Positions 17,589 through 25,792 are shown, counted from the stretch's first letter. The stretch is 64,000 nt of DNA from Risungbinella massiliensis (GCF_000942395.1 NZ_LN812103.1:1100906-1164905), one strand, 5' to 3'. Made by a program: numbers and translations. Notes: generated by a model not told the origin, from the letters alone.

Positions 17589-17721
17589 GAGTGAATTTTT
17601 TGATATAGTGACCACATTGATAAATGTGTGAATCATAGAGACAGTTTTTTTGTTTTTGTCGGGGGCTCATGGCCTGATAACCATTCGCGATGTTCTTTAA
17701 TCAAATTAGACGAGAATTCAC

Positions 17722-19017
17722 TTATTTAATCGAGTTTAAGTCTAGCTTATTTTTCTTTCGTAATACACTAAATATATAGCCGCCTACTCCTCCTAAAATA
17801 GCTGGAAGTAACCAGCCTAACCCTACGTTATACATGGGAAGAAACTGAGTGAAAAATTGATTCATTGCTTCCATTTTTATTCCAGCAACATTCAAGCCAT
17901 CAAATAGGCTCATGAAAAATGTCAATATCAAACTACCTTGATACACTTCCGCCATTCCTTTAAATACGGAATGAAAAAACGTTAAGAATATTAAAGAAAT
18001 GGCAATAGGATACAAAGTCATTAATACAGGCATGGAAACCTTAATTAGCTGTGTTAATCCTATATTTGCTACAAGGGTACTAAACATAGATAAAATGACA
18101 GCAATTCTTGTATAGGAGATGTTTGGAAATAATACATGGAAAAATGAAGAGCAAGCAGTGATCAGTCCTACACTCGTAGTTAAACATGCTACCGTAATCA
18201 TTAAACCCAATAAAATGGAGCCATAAGATCCAAAATAATAGGATGAAACCTTAGCTAAAATCTCAGCTCCATTTCCTAAAAGACCTAGTTTTTCAACGCT
18301 AGAAGCGCCCATATTGGAAAGGGTAGTATAGACAAGAGCTAAGAGTGTAGCAGCAATAGCCGTTGCTTTTGCACAAACACTCATAAGCTGTTTTTTAGTG
18401 GTAACTCCTTTTTCTCTCATTGCATTCACAATCATAATTCCAAAAACAAAAGCTACAAGAGCATCCAGTGTTAGATAACCTTCTTGAAAGCCTTTAAAAA
18501 ATACATGTGATGTATATTCTTCAGAAGGCGCTTGAAATCTTCCGATTGGATGGACAATGGCTACAACTACGAGTAATCCGATAAATGTCAATTTGATAGG
18601 AGTCAAAAATTTTCCAACTATATCAATGATTTTTGTAGGATTAAGTGATAACAAGCATGCAACTGTGAAAAATAAGATTGTAAATATAATTAATGAAACA
18701 GGGCCTGCATTTGATAAAAAAGGTTTAACTCCAATTTCAAACGATACATTTCCAGATCTAGGGATAGCGAAAAAAGGACCAATTGCTAGATAAAGAACAG
18801 TCGTAAATACCATACCAAACAACGGATGAACACGACTAGCTAAAGATTGTAAATCATTTTTACCTGAGAAAACAAATGCTGTAATCGCTAGTAATGGTAA
18901 GCCAACTCCGGTAACTAAGAAACCTGCATTGGCGATCCATACATTCTTTCCTGCCATTTGACCCAACATAGGTGGAAAAATTAAATTTCCGGCTCCAAAA
19001 AACAATGCAAATAGCAT
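17722..19017 (-). CDS. brnQ: Branched-chain amino acid carrier BrnQ (5' end frameshifted)
   Basis: 431 residues with about twelve membrane segments, LIVCS family of sodium-coupled Leu/Ile/Val carriers. The open frame begins MLFALFFGAGNLIFPPMLG, which in this family is preceded by about 15 residues. Those are present upstream (KKVSSSFIIVIGF) but have no start codon in frame. The only ATG with a good site (GGAGG, 7 bases) is 19061-19059, and from it translation stops after ten codons. One extra A in the A6 run (19051-19056) would join them. So the gene is either phase-variable, inactivated or affected by a sequencing error. Confidence 0.8.
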   Translation of the reverse strand: MLFALFFGAGNLIFPPMLGQMAGKNVWIANAGFLVTGVGLPLLAITAFVFSGKNDLQSLASRVHPLFGMVFTTVLYLAIGPFFAIPRSGNVSFEIGVKPFLSNAGPVSLIIFTILFFTVACLLSLNPTKIIDIVGKFLTPIKLTFIGLLVVVAIVHPIGRFQAPSEEYTSHVFFKGFQEGYLTLDALVAFVFGIMIVNAMREKGVTTKKQLMSVCAKATAIAATLLALVYTTLSNMGASSVEKLGLLGNGAEILAKVSSYYFGSYGSILLGLMITVACLTTSVGLITACSSFFHVLFPNISYTRIAVILSMFSTLVANIGLTQLIKVSMPVLMTLYPIAISLIFLTFFHSVFKGMAEVYQGSLILTFFMSLFDGLNVAGIKMEAMNQFFTQFLPMYNVGLGWLLPAILGGVGGYIFSVLRKKNKLDLNSIK

Positions 19018-19050
19018 GAATCCTATAACTATAATAAAGGAAGAAGAAAC

Positions 19051-19061
19051 TTTTTTGACAT
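19051..19061 (-). other. Homopolymer frameshift site at the brnQ start
   Basis: ATG-TC-A6-GTT on the minus strand. With seven A residues the frame runs M-S-K-K-V-S-S-S-F into BrnQ. With six, as here, it hits TAG ten codons later. Confidence 0.6.
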
Positions 19062-19101
19062 AATAAATCCTCCGATTACTGTAAGGAATAAGCTTTTAGT
19101 A

Positions 19102-19248
19102 TTACAGCGTTAAAATAGTAGGTGCAAGCGTAATAAGAACTTCCAGTTTTTTTAGAATATATGGTCCTAGGAGAATTCCTAAAAAACCAGCAAACATTAT
19201 AAATACTACAGTAATAGATGCTATTCCACCTATAGTAGTTGTTTCCAA
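19102..19248 (-). pseudogene. LrgB-like protein, C-terminal remnant
   Basis: The minus strand from TTG 19248 to TAA 19102 reads ETTTIGGIASITVVFIMF then AGFLGILLGPYILKKLEVL. This matches the last conserved part of LrgB/CidB membrane proteins (…GGIPSLTAVFVIxTGILGAVLGP…). About 180 N-terminal residues are missing, and TAA stops lie just upstream. No lrgA is nearby. Confidence 0.55.
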
Positions 19249-19284
19249 TTATGTCATATATATAGCTACTGCAAATCAGCCAAA

Positions 19285-19407
19285 GTGGATGTTTTACTTT
19301 CTAATGGTGAAAGAAAATTACTAGATTTTATTAAGAGCGGAAGAATACTAGTAGGCGGTGGGGGAACTAGTCATTATAGTAAACCACATCTTGCTATAAC
19401 TATTTAA
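19285..19407 (+). pseudogene. Unidentified 3' gene remnant
   Basis: Plus-strand frame ending at TAA 19405-19407 reads VDVLLSNGERKLLDFIKSGR then ILVGGGGTSHYSKPH. The composition is protein-like and a good terminator follows 29 bases later, as expected for the end of a real gene. There is no ribosome-binding site at its 5' side, so the front is missing. Family not recognised. Confidence 0.35.
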
Positions 19408-19435
19408 CTAAGTATGAATTTATTTTACCAACCAG

Positions 19436-19458
19436 AACTCTCGATGATTCGAGGGTTT
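19436..19458 (+). terminator. Rho-independent terminator
   Basis: AACTCTCGA and TCGAGGGTT pair around TGAT and lead into TTTAGTTTTT. It would have ended the decayed plus-strand gene before it. Confidence 0.55.
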
Positions 19459-19573
19459 TAGTTTTTCTTAGAATTAGAGTTGGACTGGAAAAGGTTGTAC
19501 ACTTAAGGAAAGTAGCAAACACTAGAGTGACAAAGGGCGCTAGATAATTCTAGGTAGTATATTACCATTGCTT

Positions 19574-20563
19574 TTAACAAGACTCTCTTATACATAAATC
19601 ACCTTTAAATTTTTTCACCATACGTTTTACCTTCTGATTGTTGACGAGACATTCGACCATACTGGTTGCTGTCTCGAACCCTACTTGCATAATAGGAATA
19701 TCGATAGTGGTAATAGTAGGAGTCGTCACTTCACAGATCCTCTGATTATCAAAACCGATAATAGCCAAATCACTAGGTATGGCATAGCCATTGTTTGTAG
19801 CAGCTTTAATCATACCAGCAGCTACTTGGTCATTCCCTGTAAAAATTGCTGTAGGGCGATTTTCTAAAGAGACCAATTGCTGAAAGATTCGAAAGCCATC
19901 TTCAATACTTATGGCTCCTTGAAATATCCATTCTTTTCTTATAGGAAGTTGAGCTTTTCGAAGAGCATCAGTATATCCTTTTCTACGTAATTTTTGAGCC
20001 TTACTATGACTAACATCAAAACAAAATCCAATCTTTTGGTAACCTTGGTTTATTAAATAACTGGTAGCTTTAAAAGCCACATCATATTCGTCATAGCAAA
20101 AAATTGGGATTGGAGCTTTTTCCTCGTACTCGTTACAAAGAATAATGGGACCAAAATTTAAAAAGGGTTCTATCTGTACCCATTGATTTTCTAACGAAGT
20201 AAGAATAATCCCATCTATCTCTTTACTCTTTAAGAGTTGGAACGTATCGAGTTCAATATCTTTTTGATAGAAGGTTTGAATAATGGAGGCTTTATACCCT
20301 TTTTCCATTAATGTTTGCGAAATACTTCGGATTAATTGGCTAAAAAAAGGATGATGTGCATGAGGTACTAAAATCGCTACAGTCCTAGTGGATTTGGATC
20401 TTAACTGTCTTGCTATGGAATTCGGTATGTAATTTATCTCTTGTATCGCTTGTAAGACAGCTAATCGTTTGGTTTCGGATACATAAGGATGATGGTTTAA
20501 TACTCGAGAAACGGTAGAGCGAGAAACTCCGCTTTTTTTGGCGATTTCATTTATTGTTGGCAT
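19574..20563 (-). CDS. LacI-family transcriptional regulator
   Basis: 329 residues from ATG 20563 (AGGAG upstream; an earlier in-frame ATG adds a non-conserved basic leader). N-terminal helix-turn-helix and hinge: PTINEIAKKSGVSRSTVSRV then NHHPYVSE. The effector domain (about 60-329) has the type I periplasmic-binding fold with ILTSLENQW, AIFTGNDQVAAGMIKAA and IIGFDNQRICEVTTP. It is divergent from the HAD phosphatase gene, whose 100-base intergenic region should hold its operator; a sugar or sugar phosphate is the expected effector. Confidence 0.85.
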   Translation of the reverse strand: MPTINEIAKKSGVSRSTVSRVLNHHPYVSETKRLAVLQAIQEINYIPNSIARQLRSKSTRTVAILVPHAHHPFFSQLIRSISQTLMEKGYKASIIQTFYQKDIELDTFQLLKSKEIDGIILTSLENQWVQIEPFLNFGPIILCNEYEEKAPIPIFCYDEYDVAFKATSYLINQGYQKIGFCFDVSHSKAQKLRRKGYTDALRKAQLPIRKEWIFQGAISIEDGFRIFQQLVSLENRPTAIFTGNDQVAAGMIKAATNNGYAIPSDLAIIGFDNQRICEVTTPTITTIDIPIMQVGFETATSMVECLVNNQKVKRMVKKFKGDLCIRESC

Positions 20564-20665
20564 TTTCTTTCTCCTCTTCTTATGAAAAAGGCTTTGACAT
20601 GGGATCGATTTCATCTTTTATTATAATCCGTGATGAGCATGCTTTATCTCAAAGGAGGATATGTA

Positions 20666-21508
20666 ATGTCATTTGTTCTGTTGCCGAATGAAAAAGAAAC
20701 GTCATTTATCGTATTTTGTGACTTTGATGAAACATATTATCCCCATCATGCAGATCAAGAAATAAAAACAAATATATATAATCTGGAGGAATATATACGG
20801 CAACAGAGTCAGGAAAAAGGATTGAAGTTAGGATGGGTTACTGGTAGTAGCTTAGATTCTGTATTCTACAAAATGAAAAAAGTGGGTATGCGATATTTAC
20901 CGCATTTTATTGCTAGTGATCTAGGTACCGAAATTACTTACTTTCATCATGATGGTACAACACATACCGATCAAGAATGGTTAAAAAGAATAAAAGGTGA
21001 TCAATTCAACGAGAAAAAAATTTATGCCATTCTTTCCGCTTTAAAAGAGGACTATGACATTGTGTTAGAGTCTCAAACACAGATGGGGATATCCAAGTAT
21101 AAATATAATTACTATTACTACCAACAAAATGATCAAAGGGATGATCAAGCACTCGAAATCATTCGAAGGCTGGCGAAGCAACATCAAGTAGGGATCAATA
21201 TAAATCGATGCAATCCTTTGGCTGGGGATCCTGAAAAAGCCTATGATATTGACTTTATTCCTTTAGGGACGGGTAAAGGTGAGATTGTGGGCTATATGTT
21301 ACAAAAACACAACTTATTTATACATCAAGCAGCTGCATTTGGAGATAGTGGAAATGATTTGAATATGCTAAGAAGCGTAGAACACGGATATTTGCTTGCA
21401 AATGCAACAGAAGAAGCAAAAGCACAACATACTAAAATTACAGATGATAGTTACGCAAAAGGTATTTTAATCACTTTAAAGAATATTTTGAAGGGATATT
21501 CTCATTAG
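20666..21508 (+). CDS. HAD-IIB hydrolase, sucrose-phosphatase-like
   Basis: 280 residues from ATG 20666 with AAAGGAGG at 20651-20658. HAD motif I is VFCDFDETYY (Asp in DFDET), motif II includes WVTGSS, and motif IV is AAFGDSGNDLNML near residue 230. A large cap between motifs II and III (GWVTGSS to GTGKGE) marks subclass IIB, phosphatases of sugar phosphates and related small molecules. It is divergent from the LacI regulator and alone in its transcript. Exact substrate not deducible. Confidence 0.8.
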   Translation: MSFVLLPNEKETSFIVFCDFDETYYPHHADQEIKTNIYNLEEYIRQQSQEKGLKLGWVTGSSLDSVFYKMKKVGMRYLPHFIASDLGTEITYFHHDGTTHTDQEWLKRIKGDQFNEKKIYAILSALKEDYDIVLESQTQMGISKYKYNYYYYQQNDQRDDQALEIIRRLAKQHQVGININRCNPLAGDPEKAYDIDFIPLGTGKGEIVGYMLQKHNLFIHQAAAFGDSGNDLNMLRSVEHGYLLANATEEAKAQHTKITDDSYAKGILITLKNILKGYSH

Positions 21509-21561
21509 AAATAATATAGTCTTTTTTCTTCACCCTGTATTTTCAGAAATATATAATCGGG

Positions 21562-21818
21562 AAAATACACGAATTAAAAGGCTCTGAAGGAACACATGCC
21601 TCAGATCATCTTACGTACTAGAGAAGTAACGCCTTGACTGAAAGTGAATTCGAAAGACTCATGAGGATACCACTTCCTAAGCTATCATCAGGGATGGAAA
21701 GCAAAGCTACCAGAAATGATGATCGGGGTGTACGTTATATTCTGCTGAGTTATTTGAACATATTGTTCATTATTTTGAGCCAGAACAAAAAATAATAGAT
21801 TTAGTTATAACTAAAACG
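21562..21818 (+). pseudogene. Decayed gene of unknown function
   Basis: Plus-strand coding-like sequence with defects. KIHELKGSEGTHASDHLTY ends at TAG, and the same frame resumes with ALTESEFERLMRIPLPKL and SSGMESKATRNDDRGVRY. After a shift it continues as SAELFEHIVHYFEPEQKIID into the repeat unit at 21813. One stop and one frameshift are therefore needed to read it through. Family not recognised. It fills most of the 415 bases between the HAD gene and the radical-SAM gene. Confidence 0.35.
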
Positions 21819-21895
21819 CTAAAAAAGTCGGGTTCCTCAAAAGAACTCGGCTTTTTTGAGTGGTTTTTTTGATATAGTAACCACATTGATAAAAT
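21813..21895 (+). repeat. Terminator-like dispersed repeat, copy 3
   Basis: Begins AAAACGCTAAAAAAGTCGGG exactly as copy 1 (6160). The hairpin AAGTCGGGTTC/GAACTCGGCTT is followed by TTTTTTGAGTGG. It then continues TTTTTTGATATAGTAACCAC and ATTGATAAAA like copy 2 (17556). So copy 3 contains both shared halves. Confidence 0.75.
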
Positions 21896-21953
21896 GAGTG
21901 GATCATAAAGGGTATCATTTATTTTGATTGATACAAGAGAGGAGTGTAATCTT

Positions 21954-22796
21954 ATGGATATTGAAATAAAAGAAATACTTGCTAAGAAAATCCTTACGGA
22001 ATCAAAGGGCTATTTAGATGTAGGATTTACCCATTCGCTGAATCCATATAGTGGTTGTGCATTTTCTTGCCGGTACTGTTATGTAAGAGAAATGCCGATT
22101 CAAAAATTTAAAGAAATACCATGGGGAGAATGGTTGGACATCAAAACAAACGCAGCAGAAAATTACCGAAATGAAATAATCAAACTCCGTAAGAAAAACA
22201 AACCGGTGAAAATTTTTATGTCGTCTGCAACCGATCCCTATCAACCAATAGAACGGAAAGTAGGCATTACACGGGGAATACTAGAGGAAATGATAGAAAA
22301 TCCCCCTGACTTTCTTCAAATCCAAACACGAGGTCCACTCATCACAAGAGACATTGATTTGTTAGGTAAATTAAAAGAGAAATGTGAAGTCCTTGTATCT
22401 ATGACGATTGAAACAGATCGAGAAGATATAAAGCAAATATTTGCTCCATATGCACCGGGCATGAAATTAAGGTTAAAAACCTTAAAAGAAGTTCATGATG
22501 CGGGAATACGTACACAAGCTTCGATCTCCCCTGTTTTGCCATTTACCCCTGACTTTCCAAAAGTATTGGATGGAATCGTAGATCGTATTTGGATCGATAC
22601 GCTAAGCATTGGGGATGGTTCGATGGGGAAACGTTCAGAGAGACTAGGGATGGCAACATTATTTGAAGAACATGGATTATCGAAGTGGTATCAAAAAGAT
22701 TTGCATGTAAGGGTAAAAAAATATTTTCATAAATACCTTCCTAGTGAAATGATCCATGTTTCGAAACTAGAAGCTTTCCCAAAATCAAAAGCTTGA
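21954..22796 (+). CDS. Radical SAM protein, SPL (spore photoproduct lyase) family-like
   Basis: 280 residues from ATG 21954 (GAGGAG upstream). The iron-sulfur motif C-x3-C-x2-C lies at residues 41-48 in SGCAFSCRYCYVREMP. Further conserved parts are MSSATDPYQPIERK and IQTRGPLITRDIDLL, typical of the SPL/Rv2578c-like radical SAM group (COG1533). True spore photoproduct lyase (SplB) is longer and differs, so a role in DNA repair is not established; many members have unknown function. Monocistronic between the repeat and a terminator. Confidence 0.85.
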   Translation: MDIEIKEILAKKILTESKGYLDVGFTHSLNPYSGCAFSCRYCYVREMPIQKFKEIPWGEWLDIKTNAAENYRNEIIKLRKKNKPVKIFMSSATDPYQPIERKVGITRGILEEMIENPPDFLQIQTRGPLITRDIDLLGKLKEKCEVLVSMTIETDREDIKQIFAPYAPGMKLRLKTLKEVHDAGIRTQASISPVLPFTPDFPKVLDGIVDRIWIDTLSIGDGSMGKRSERLGMATLFEEHGLSKWYQKDLHVRVKKYFHKYLPSEMIHVSKLEAFPKSKA

Positions 22797-22817
22797 AAAG
22801 AGAATCAAGCTTTTTTT
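22787..22817 (+). terminator. Rho-independent terminator
   Basis: AAAAGCTTGA and TCAAGCTTTT pair perfectly around an 7-base loop and end in TTTTTTT. The stem includes the stop codon of the SPL-family gene. Confidence 0.8.
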
Positions 22818-23080
22818 ATTTTTTCGTACTGATCATCCCTATCCCTTACCTTTAATAAGTTGGGGAGGAATCAGTGTGTCAGACGTGCGAGGAGTTTTCT
22901 CTCTTTCAAAATCCGGTACTCCTGAAGTAGATATCAAAACTTAAAAAAACTAGTCGTTGGTTTAGTTAATCTATGACATATTCCGTAAGGATAAGGTGTT
23001 TAAAATTTGCCCGATTACGTCCCTCTTCTTTCTTTGGTCTATAAATATATCTTTTGGAATAAGTAAGTAGGTGAACTACA

Positions 23081-23098
23081 TCGCCATTGAAATGGCGA
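23081..23098. repeat. Candidate right-end hairpin of the IS200/IS605 element
   Basis: TCGCCATT and AATGGCGA, perfect 8-base arms around GA, about 60 bases past the tnpB stop. TnpA of this family recognises subterminal hairpins. This region would also be the 3' end of a TnpB omega RNA. Confidence 0.5.
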
Positions 23099-23156
23099 GC
23101 TTCTCGATTCATTGAATCGACCAACGTCGCATTCTCCACGAAGGCACGTTCCATGC

Positions 23157-24275
23157 CTATATTAGGTTTAGTTCTAACCGTCCGCATTTTAGCGTTGGAA
23201 CATGTCCAACTGCTTTATGTAGTATGTTTCTTGCCGCATTTACATCTCTATCTTCTGTATAACCGCAAGAGCAACTATGGACTCTATCTTTTAATTCTTT
23301 TTTTACGATCTGACCACATTTTGAGCAAGCCTGAGACGTGTTGTATGGGTCCACTTGTATTACTTGCTTACCAGCATATTCTGCTTTGTAGGAAGTGAAC
23401 TGTACAAGTTGATTCCATCCAGCATCCACAATACTTTTGGCTAATTTGTGATTCAAGACCATTCCTTTGATATTCAGATCTTCAAAGGCAATTAGATCAT
23501 AGCGATCTACTAGATACCTACTAATTTTATGGGCAATGTCTTTTCTTTGATTTGCTATGTACTCATGTAGCTTTGCAAGCAAAGCTACAGCCTTTCTACG
23601 ACGATTGGAACCTTTCTTACGTTTAGATACTATGCGCTGAAGTCGTTTTAGTTTGCGTTCTGACTTTCTAAAATACTTAGGGTGTTCGAAAAATTCGCCA
23701 TCAGATGTAATAGCAAGATGTCTAACACCAAGATCAACACCGACTTGTTTCCCTGTCGAGTGTGTTATGGTTTCGATTTCACAGGAAAAACAAGCATAGT
23801 ACTTTCCGTTTTTTCGGATGATGGTACAGGTCTTGATCTTTCCTTCTACTTGTCTGTGGCATTTGATGCGAACATTACCGATCTTAGACAGTTTCAGATA
23901 TTTCCCATCAAGAGAAAACCCACTTTGTGGGTATGTGAAGCTATCATAACGGTTTTTACCTTGAAAGCGTGGGTATCCTGCTTTCTCTCCCGCTTTGATT
24001 CTACGAAAAAACCCTTTAAATGCTTTATCTAAACGACGTAGAATGTCCTGTAACACTTGCGATTGTACCTGTTTGAACTCTGGAAACTCTTTCTTTAGTC
24101 GTGGTAATTCATTCTGTTGCATGTTGTAATTAACGGAAATACCACGTTTTTCATAAGAAAACTTTCGTTGTTCCAAAGCTGTATTGTATAGCCAGCGACA
24201 CAAATTCAAGGTAGTTTCGATTCGTTCCATTTGTACCCGATTAGGTTCTATCTTGAATTTGTACGACTTCATCAT
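23157..24275 (-). CDS. tnpB: TnpB, RNA-guided nuclease of IS200/IS605
   Basis: 372 residues from ATG 24275 (AAGGGGG upstream). N-terminal OrfB helix-turn-helix (residues 4-45, SYKFKIEPNRVQMERIETTL). The RuvC-like catalytic residues are all present: Asp181 in VGVDLGVRHLAI, Glu265 in IAFEDLNIKGM and Asp344 in EDRDVNAARN. A zinc finger at 317-337 uses CSKC and CSC. No interruption is seen, so it may be active. The family cuts DNA guided by an omega RNA transcribed from the 3' end of the element and helps keep the element in place. Overlaps tnpA by 35 bases. Confidence 0.9.
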   Translation of the reverse strand: MMKSYKFKIEPNRVQMERIETTLNLCRWLYNTALEQRKFSYEKRGISVNYNMQQNELPRLKKEFPEFKQVQSQVLQDILRRLDKAFKGFFRRIKAGEKAGYPRFQGKNRYDSFTYPQSGFSLDGKYLKLSKIGNVRIKCHRQVEGKIKTCTIIRKNGKYYACFSCEIETITHSTGKQVGVDLGVRHLAITSDGEFFEHPKYFRKSERKLKRLQRIVSKRKKGSNRRRKAVALLAKLHEYIANQRKDIAHKISRYLVDRYDLIAFEDLNIKGMVLNHKLAKSIVDAGWNQLVQFTSYKAEYAGKQVIQVDPYNTSQACSKCGQIVKKELKDRVHSCSCGYTEDRDVNAARNILHKAVGHVPTLKCGRLELNLI

Positions 24276-24696
24276 TTGATTTTCCCCCTTTCTTTTTCTG
24301 ATTTTCCATGTACTTACGAATCGTTTCTTCCGAAATAGAGCCAATGGTTTCCATGTAGAAGCTGCTATTCCAAAGATGACCATCCCATAACTTATTTCTT
24401 AGCCTCGGGAACTTTAGAAATAACTTCCTAGCGGAAATACCTTTCAACATTTTCACAATGTATGATGGAGCTACTTTAGGATGAGCAGAAGCAAAGGCAT
24501 GGACGTGGTCTTGCTCTCCCACCTCCATCATAGCTACTTCAAACCCTTTCTCCTCCGCAATCTCCTGAAAAATAACTTTTAGATACGTTTCAATCTCTTG
24601 ATCCAGTACGGCTCTACGATACTTCACCGACCATACCATGTGGTAGTTGACATTATACACGCAAGTCCTAGCGTGTTTTACAGTATTTTTACTCAT
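24241..24696 (-). CDS. tnpA: TnpA, Y1 HUH transposase of IS200/IS605
   Basis: 151 residues from ATG 24696; the upstream in-frame extension is hydrophobic and non-conserved. HUH metal motif is HVH (His64, His66) in GEQDHVHAF, and the catalytic tyrosine is Tyr129 in EETIRKYMENQ. Fold landmarks VNYHMVWSVKYRR and LWDGHLWNSSFYMETIG are typical. It is about 20 residues longer than classic IS200 TnpA because of a basic C-terminal tail that overlaps tnpB. It moves the element as single-stranded DNA. Confidence 0.9.
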   Translation of the reverse strand: MSKNTVKHARTCVYNVNYHMVWSVKYRRAVLDQEIETYLKVIFQEIAEEKGFEVAMMEVGEQDHVHAFASAHPKVAPSYIVKMLKGISARKLFLKFPRLRNKLWDGHLWNSSFYMETIGSISEETIRKYMENQKKKGGKSNDEVVQIQDRT

Positions 24697-24789
24697 ACAT
24701 ATAGTATGACAAAAATAGTGTAAATATAGTAACATATTTTTCTTGAAAAGCTCCTTCAATTAAGGAAAATTATATTACATATAGTATGA
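24697..24789. repeat. Direct repeat ACATATAGTATGA, two copies
   Basis: The 13-base sequence occurs at 24697-24709 and 24777-24789, flanking the tnpA 5' region. The first copy overlaps the tnpA start. Possible promoter duplication or regulatory repeat; function unknown. Confidence 0.5.
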
Positions 24790-24846
24790 GGAAAGTGCAA
24801 AAAATAAATTGCTCTAAGCATCCCCACAAGGGGGATACCGAGCAAT

Positions 24847-24892
24847 GCTCACTTTCATCTACCCCATTGAAATGGGGTAGATGAAAGTGAGC
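24847..24892. repeat. 46-base near-perfect palindrome (22-base arms)
   Basis: GCTCACTTTCATCTACCCCA continues to ATT, then GA, then its exact complement ending GTGAGC. Arms are 24847-24868 and 24871-24892 with no mismatch. It lies upstream of tnpA at the presumed left end of the IS200/IS605 element and shares the CCATTGAAATGG core with the right-end hairpin. There is no T run, so it is not a terminator. Confidence 0.8.
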
Positions 24893-24988
24893 AAATCTTA
24901 AACAAAGACATATTTAGTCAAATATTCGTTCAAACTATTCCGAGGACCAAAAAATGACGTTTTCTGAGAGATGAGAGGGAGGACTGAA

Positions 24989-25792
24989 ATGGTTAGCATT
25001 TGTAGTCTCGTTGTCTGGCTGACTAGTATGTTGCTACTATATTATTGCTACCAGAAGGAGAAATCTTTTGACATCATGGAAGCTATGATGGTGACAATGG
25101 GGGCTTCCATGATATCAAGCTTACTTATTGGCACCATTGTAGGACTACATAGCAATGGCAAGATGCTGATCCCTACCATATTGGCTACTCTTATTGGTTT
25201 GGGAGTTAGTTTCTTATTTGGAAGAAAGCACTCCTTGGCACTGTTAGATGGAGTGATGGCTGCAGTGATGAGTGGGATGATGGGAGCTATGTTGGGAGTG
25301 ATGATGGCGAGTGAAGGAGTTTTGCAAACATTAGTATTGCTCAACTCGTTATATTGGATTGTTTGGTTCTTGTTACTGTACATTGTGAGAAAAACCGTCT
25401 TTATTCATCGAAAACATCTTACAGCCGCTTTATCCGTTGCAATGCTATTAATGGGATCGATGGCTTATCCAATACTATTTCCTAATGCGAGTAATGCCGA
25501 AAAACCAGCTCCTATTGTTGATCCGAACTCACAACAAGAAGTGATGATTCAGGTAACGGCAAACGGGTATATACCAAATCGAGTGCAACTGCAAAAAGGG
25601 GTACCTACTACCATATATTTTCTACGAGATAAAGAAGTTGGTTGTCTCTCCACTGTGGTAATCAAGGATTTTGAAATTGTCCAGGAACTACACGAGGGAA
25701 TGAATAAAGTGATCTTTACACCAACACAAGAAGGATCCATTACGTTTGCTTGTGGAATGAACATGTACCATGGAACATTACAGATAAAATAA
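24989..25792 (+). CDS. Membrane protein with C-terminal cupredoxin-like domain
   Basis: 267 residues from ATG 24989 (GGGAGGA upstream). About five membrane segments fill residues 1-170, with Gly/Met-rich helices (VMSGMMGAMLGVMMAS near 90-105). The exported C-terminal domain (about 180-267) is a cupredoxin: VMIQVTANGYIPNRVQLQKG, DKEVGCLSTVVIKDF and the ending FACGMNMYHGTLQIK. That CGMNM stretch offers Cys and Met ligands of a copper site. It stands just before csoR-copZ-copA, so a role in copper handling is likely. The architecture resembles 'sulfite exporter/cupredoxin' copper proteins, but I do not know a named function. Confidence 0.75.
   Translation: MVSICSLVVWLTSMLLLYYCYQKEKSFDIMEAMMVTMGASMISSLLIGTIVGLHSNGKMLIPTILATLIGLGVSFLFGRKHSLALLDGVMAAVMSGMMGAMLGVMMASEGVLQTLVLLNSLYWIVWFLLLYIVRKTVFIHRKHLTAALSVAMLLMGSMAYPILFPNASNAEKPAPIVDPNSQQEVMIQVTANGYIPNRVQLQKGVPTTIYFLRDKEVGCLSTVVIKDFEIVQELHEGMNKVIFTPTQEGSITFACGMNMYHGTLQIK

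Larger units (their letters stand above)
23040..24895 (-). mobile_element. IS200/IS605-family element with tnpA and tnpB
   Basis: Overlapping tnpA and tnpB lie on the minus strand. Candidate terminal hairpins are TCGCCATT-GA-AATGGCGA at 23081-23098 (right end, beyond tnpB) and the large palindrome at 24847-24892 (left end, before tnpA). Both share the loop sequence CATTGAAATG. Such elements have no inverted repeats and no target duplication, so the exact ends cannot be fixed by eye; the limits given are approximate. Confidence 0.75.

Noticed and set aside
22875-22932. Tiny frame GTG…TAG with GGGGAGG upstream, coding MCQTCEEFSLFQNPV-like peptide
   Set aside because: Only 18 codons; a good ribosome-binding site but no other support. 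It may be the start of a gene truncated near the IS200/IS605 element, but this cannot be shown.
23682-24032. Long plus-strand open frame inside the tnpB gene
   Set aside because: Shadow of tnpB; no start signals and no family resemblance.
24840-24895. CRISPR-like repeat
   Set aside because: It is one palindrome, not spaced direct repeats; no cas genes are present.
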